From positions 4,589,501 to 4,653,500 of the forward strand of contig NZ_CP036200.1 in assembly GCF_004295345.1 (NCBI RefSeq): 64,000 nt of DNA. The letters are read 5' to 3'. This DNA is from Shewanella maritima (GTDB lineage Bacteria > Pseudomonadota > Gammaproteobacteria > Enterobacterales > Shewanellaceae). Below are positions 63,351-64,000 of the stretch, one piece after another. Each line of letters begins with the position of its first letter. Position 1 is the stretch's first letter. The position numbers and the translations under genes are program-made. The notes under the pieces are model-generated. The model saw only the letters and a list, made by a program, of their open reading frames with translations, searched no databases and was not told where the DNA came from.

Positions 63351-64000
63351 ATGTCTGTAACAACACAGTCTTTTAAACCTCAGTTAAAAATTCCAGCAAC
63401 TTACATGCGCGGTGGAACCAGTAAAGGGGTGTTCTTTAACCTTGCTGATCTGCCACTTGACGCCCAAGTTGCTGGCCGCGCACGTGATAACCTATTACTT
63501 CGCGTTATTGGTAGTCCCGACCCTTATGCAAAACATACTGACGGTATGGGCGGCGCAACGTCGAGCACAAGTAAGACAGTAATTTTGTCAAAAAGTACAG
63601 TGGCAGATCACGATGTTGACTATCTATTTGGTCAAGTTGCTATTGATAAACCCGCGATTGATTGGAGCGGTAACTGTGGCAACTTAACCGCAGCTGTTGG
63701 CGCCTTTGCCATTAGCCAAGGTTTAGTGGATGCTTCACGTATTCCAAATGATGGTATTGCTGTCGTGCGTATTTGGCAGGCAAATATCAGTAAAACCATT
63801 ATCGCCCATGTGCCTATCGTCAATGGCGAGGTGCAAGAGACAGGCGACTTCATGCTTGATGGTGTGACATTTCCTGCCGCTGAAGTAAAGGTTGAGTTTG
63901 TTGACCCTGCAGATGGTGACGGAGCGCTGTTCCCAACAGGTAACTTGGTTGATGACTTAAATGTCCCCGGCGTGGGCACGTTTAAAGCGACCATGATTAA
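63351..64000 (+). CDS. prpF: PrpF, 2-methylaconitate isomerase family (truncated by window end)
   Basis: About 216 residues visible, frame open to the window edge. MRGGTSKGVFF near the N-terminus, DGMGGATSSTSKTVI and the WSGNCGNLTAAVGAFAI segment with its catalytic Cys fit PrpF. It has a diaminopimelate-epimerase-like fold and isomerises the AcnD product. AAGGGG precedes ATG 63351. Confidence 0.95.
   Translation, partial: MSVTTQSFKPQLKIPATYMRGGTSKGVFFNLADLPLDAQVAGRARDNLLLRVIGSPDPYAKHTDGMGGATSSTSKTVILSKSTVADHDVDYLFGQVAIDKPAIDWSGNCGNLTAAVGAFAISQGLVDASRIPNDGIAVVRIWQANISKTIIAHVPIVNGEVQETGDFMLDGVTFPAAEVKVEFVDPADGDGALFPTGNLVDDLNVPGVGTFKATMI

Noticed and set aside
1..64000. CRISPR arrays, rRNA genes or IS transposases
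   Set aside because: No regularly spaced direct repeats, no rRNA-like stretches and no transposase reading frame were seen.

Overview
The window looks like chromosome of a marine gammaproteobacterium of the order Alteromonadales, most likely the Colwelliaceae (Colwellia or Thalassotalea type). I infer this from gene order and from protein similarity recalled from memory: seqA-pgm, ybfF-ybfE-fldA, efp with its arginine rhamnosyltransferase earP, thrS-infC-rpmI-rplT, aroA-cmk-rpsA-ihfB-lapA-lapB-pyrF, and the methylcitrate operon prpB-prpC-acnD-prpF. No search was run, so the genus is a guess.

Bases 1-19012 are core genes. They include a truncated response regulator, a Fur-boxed small cysteine-rich protein, a large transglutaminase-like membrane protein, two HD-domain nucleotide hydrolases (dGTPase-like and YfbR-like), cardiolipin synthase, alaA, the efp/earP pair, flavodoxin, and seqA-pgm behind a cluster of GATC sites.

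Bases 19340-22729 are an array of seven integron-type gene cassettes. All are on the + strand and are separated by six recognisable attC sites of about 96-105 bp, with a GTTATAT core at the left edge and no integrase gene beside it. The cassettes encode mostly unknown small proteins: a membrane protein, a HEPN-like protein with an Rx5H motif, an acyl-carrier-protein-like protein whose halves are in swapped order, a DUF3291 protein, and one cassette with no evident ORF.

Bases 22952-28595 hold an ABC1-family kinase-like gene and a light-repair cluster: DASH cryptochrome, DUF2256 protein and FeS-type photolyase. A HAD phosphatase follows.

Bases 29097-38527 are a 9.4-kb mobile element inserted in one of two tandem tRNA-Val(GAC) genes and bounded by a 47-bp direct repeat. 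It carries a tyrosine integrase, a serine recombinase and a co-directional set of about a dozen short genes with strong ribosome binding sites. Apart from helix-turn-helix segments, an Ig-like domain and an HNH endonuclease I recognise almost nothing in them. I see no primase, portal, large terminase or major capsid gene. The element cuts the left tRNA-Val off from its native promoter and appears to supply a substitute promoter inside its integrase start. This element and the cassette array are the best candidates for undescribed biology.

Bases 38549-64000 return to core genome: the second tRNA-Val with its promoter, norM/ribE, the translation operon with infC starting at a non-AUG codon, aspartate/aromatic aminotransferase, the aroA-to-pyrF block, a tRNA-Gly/Cys/Leu cluster preceded by a degenerate tRNA copy, two acetyltransferases, and the 2-methylcitrate propionate pathway under a GntR regulator with repeated TTGTCGACAA operators. 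prpF runs off the end. Two copies of a short intergenic repeat (3883-4058 and 45989-46152) link distant parts of the window.
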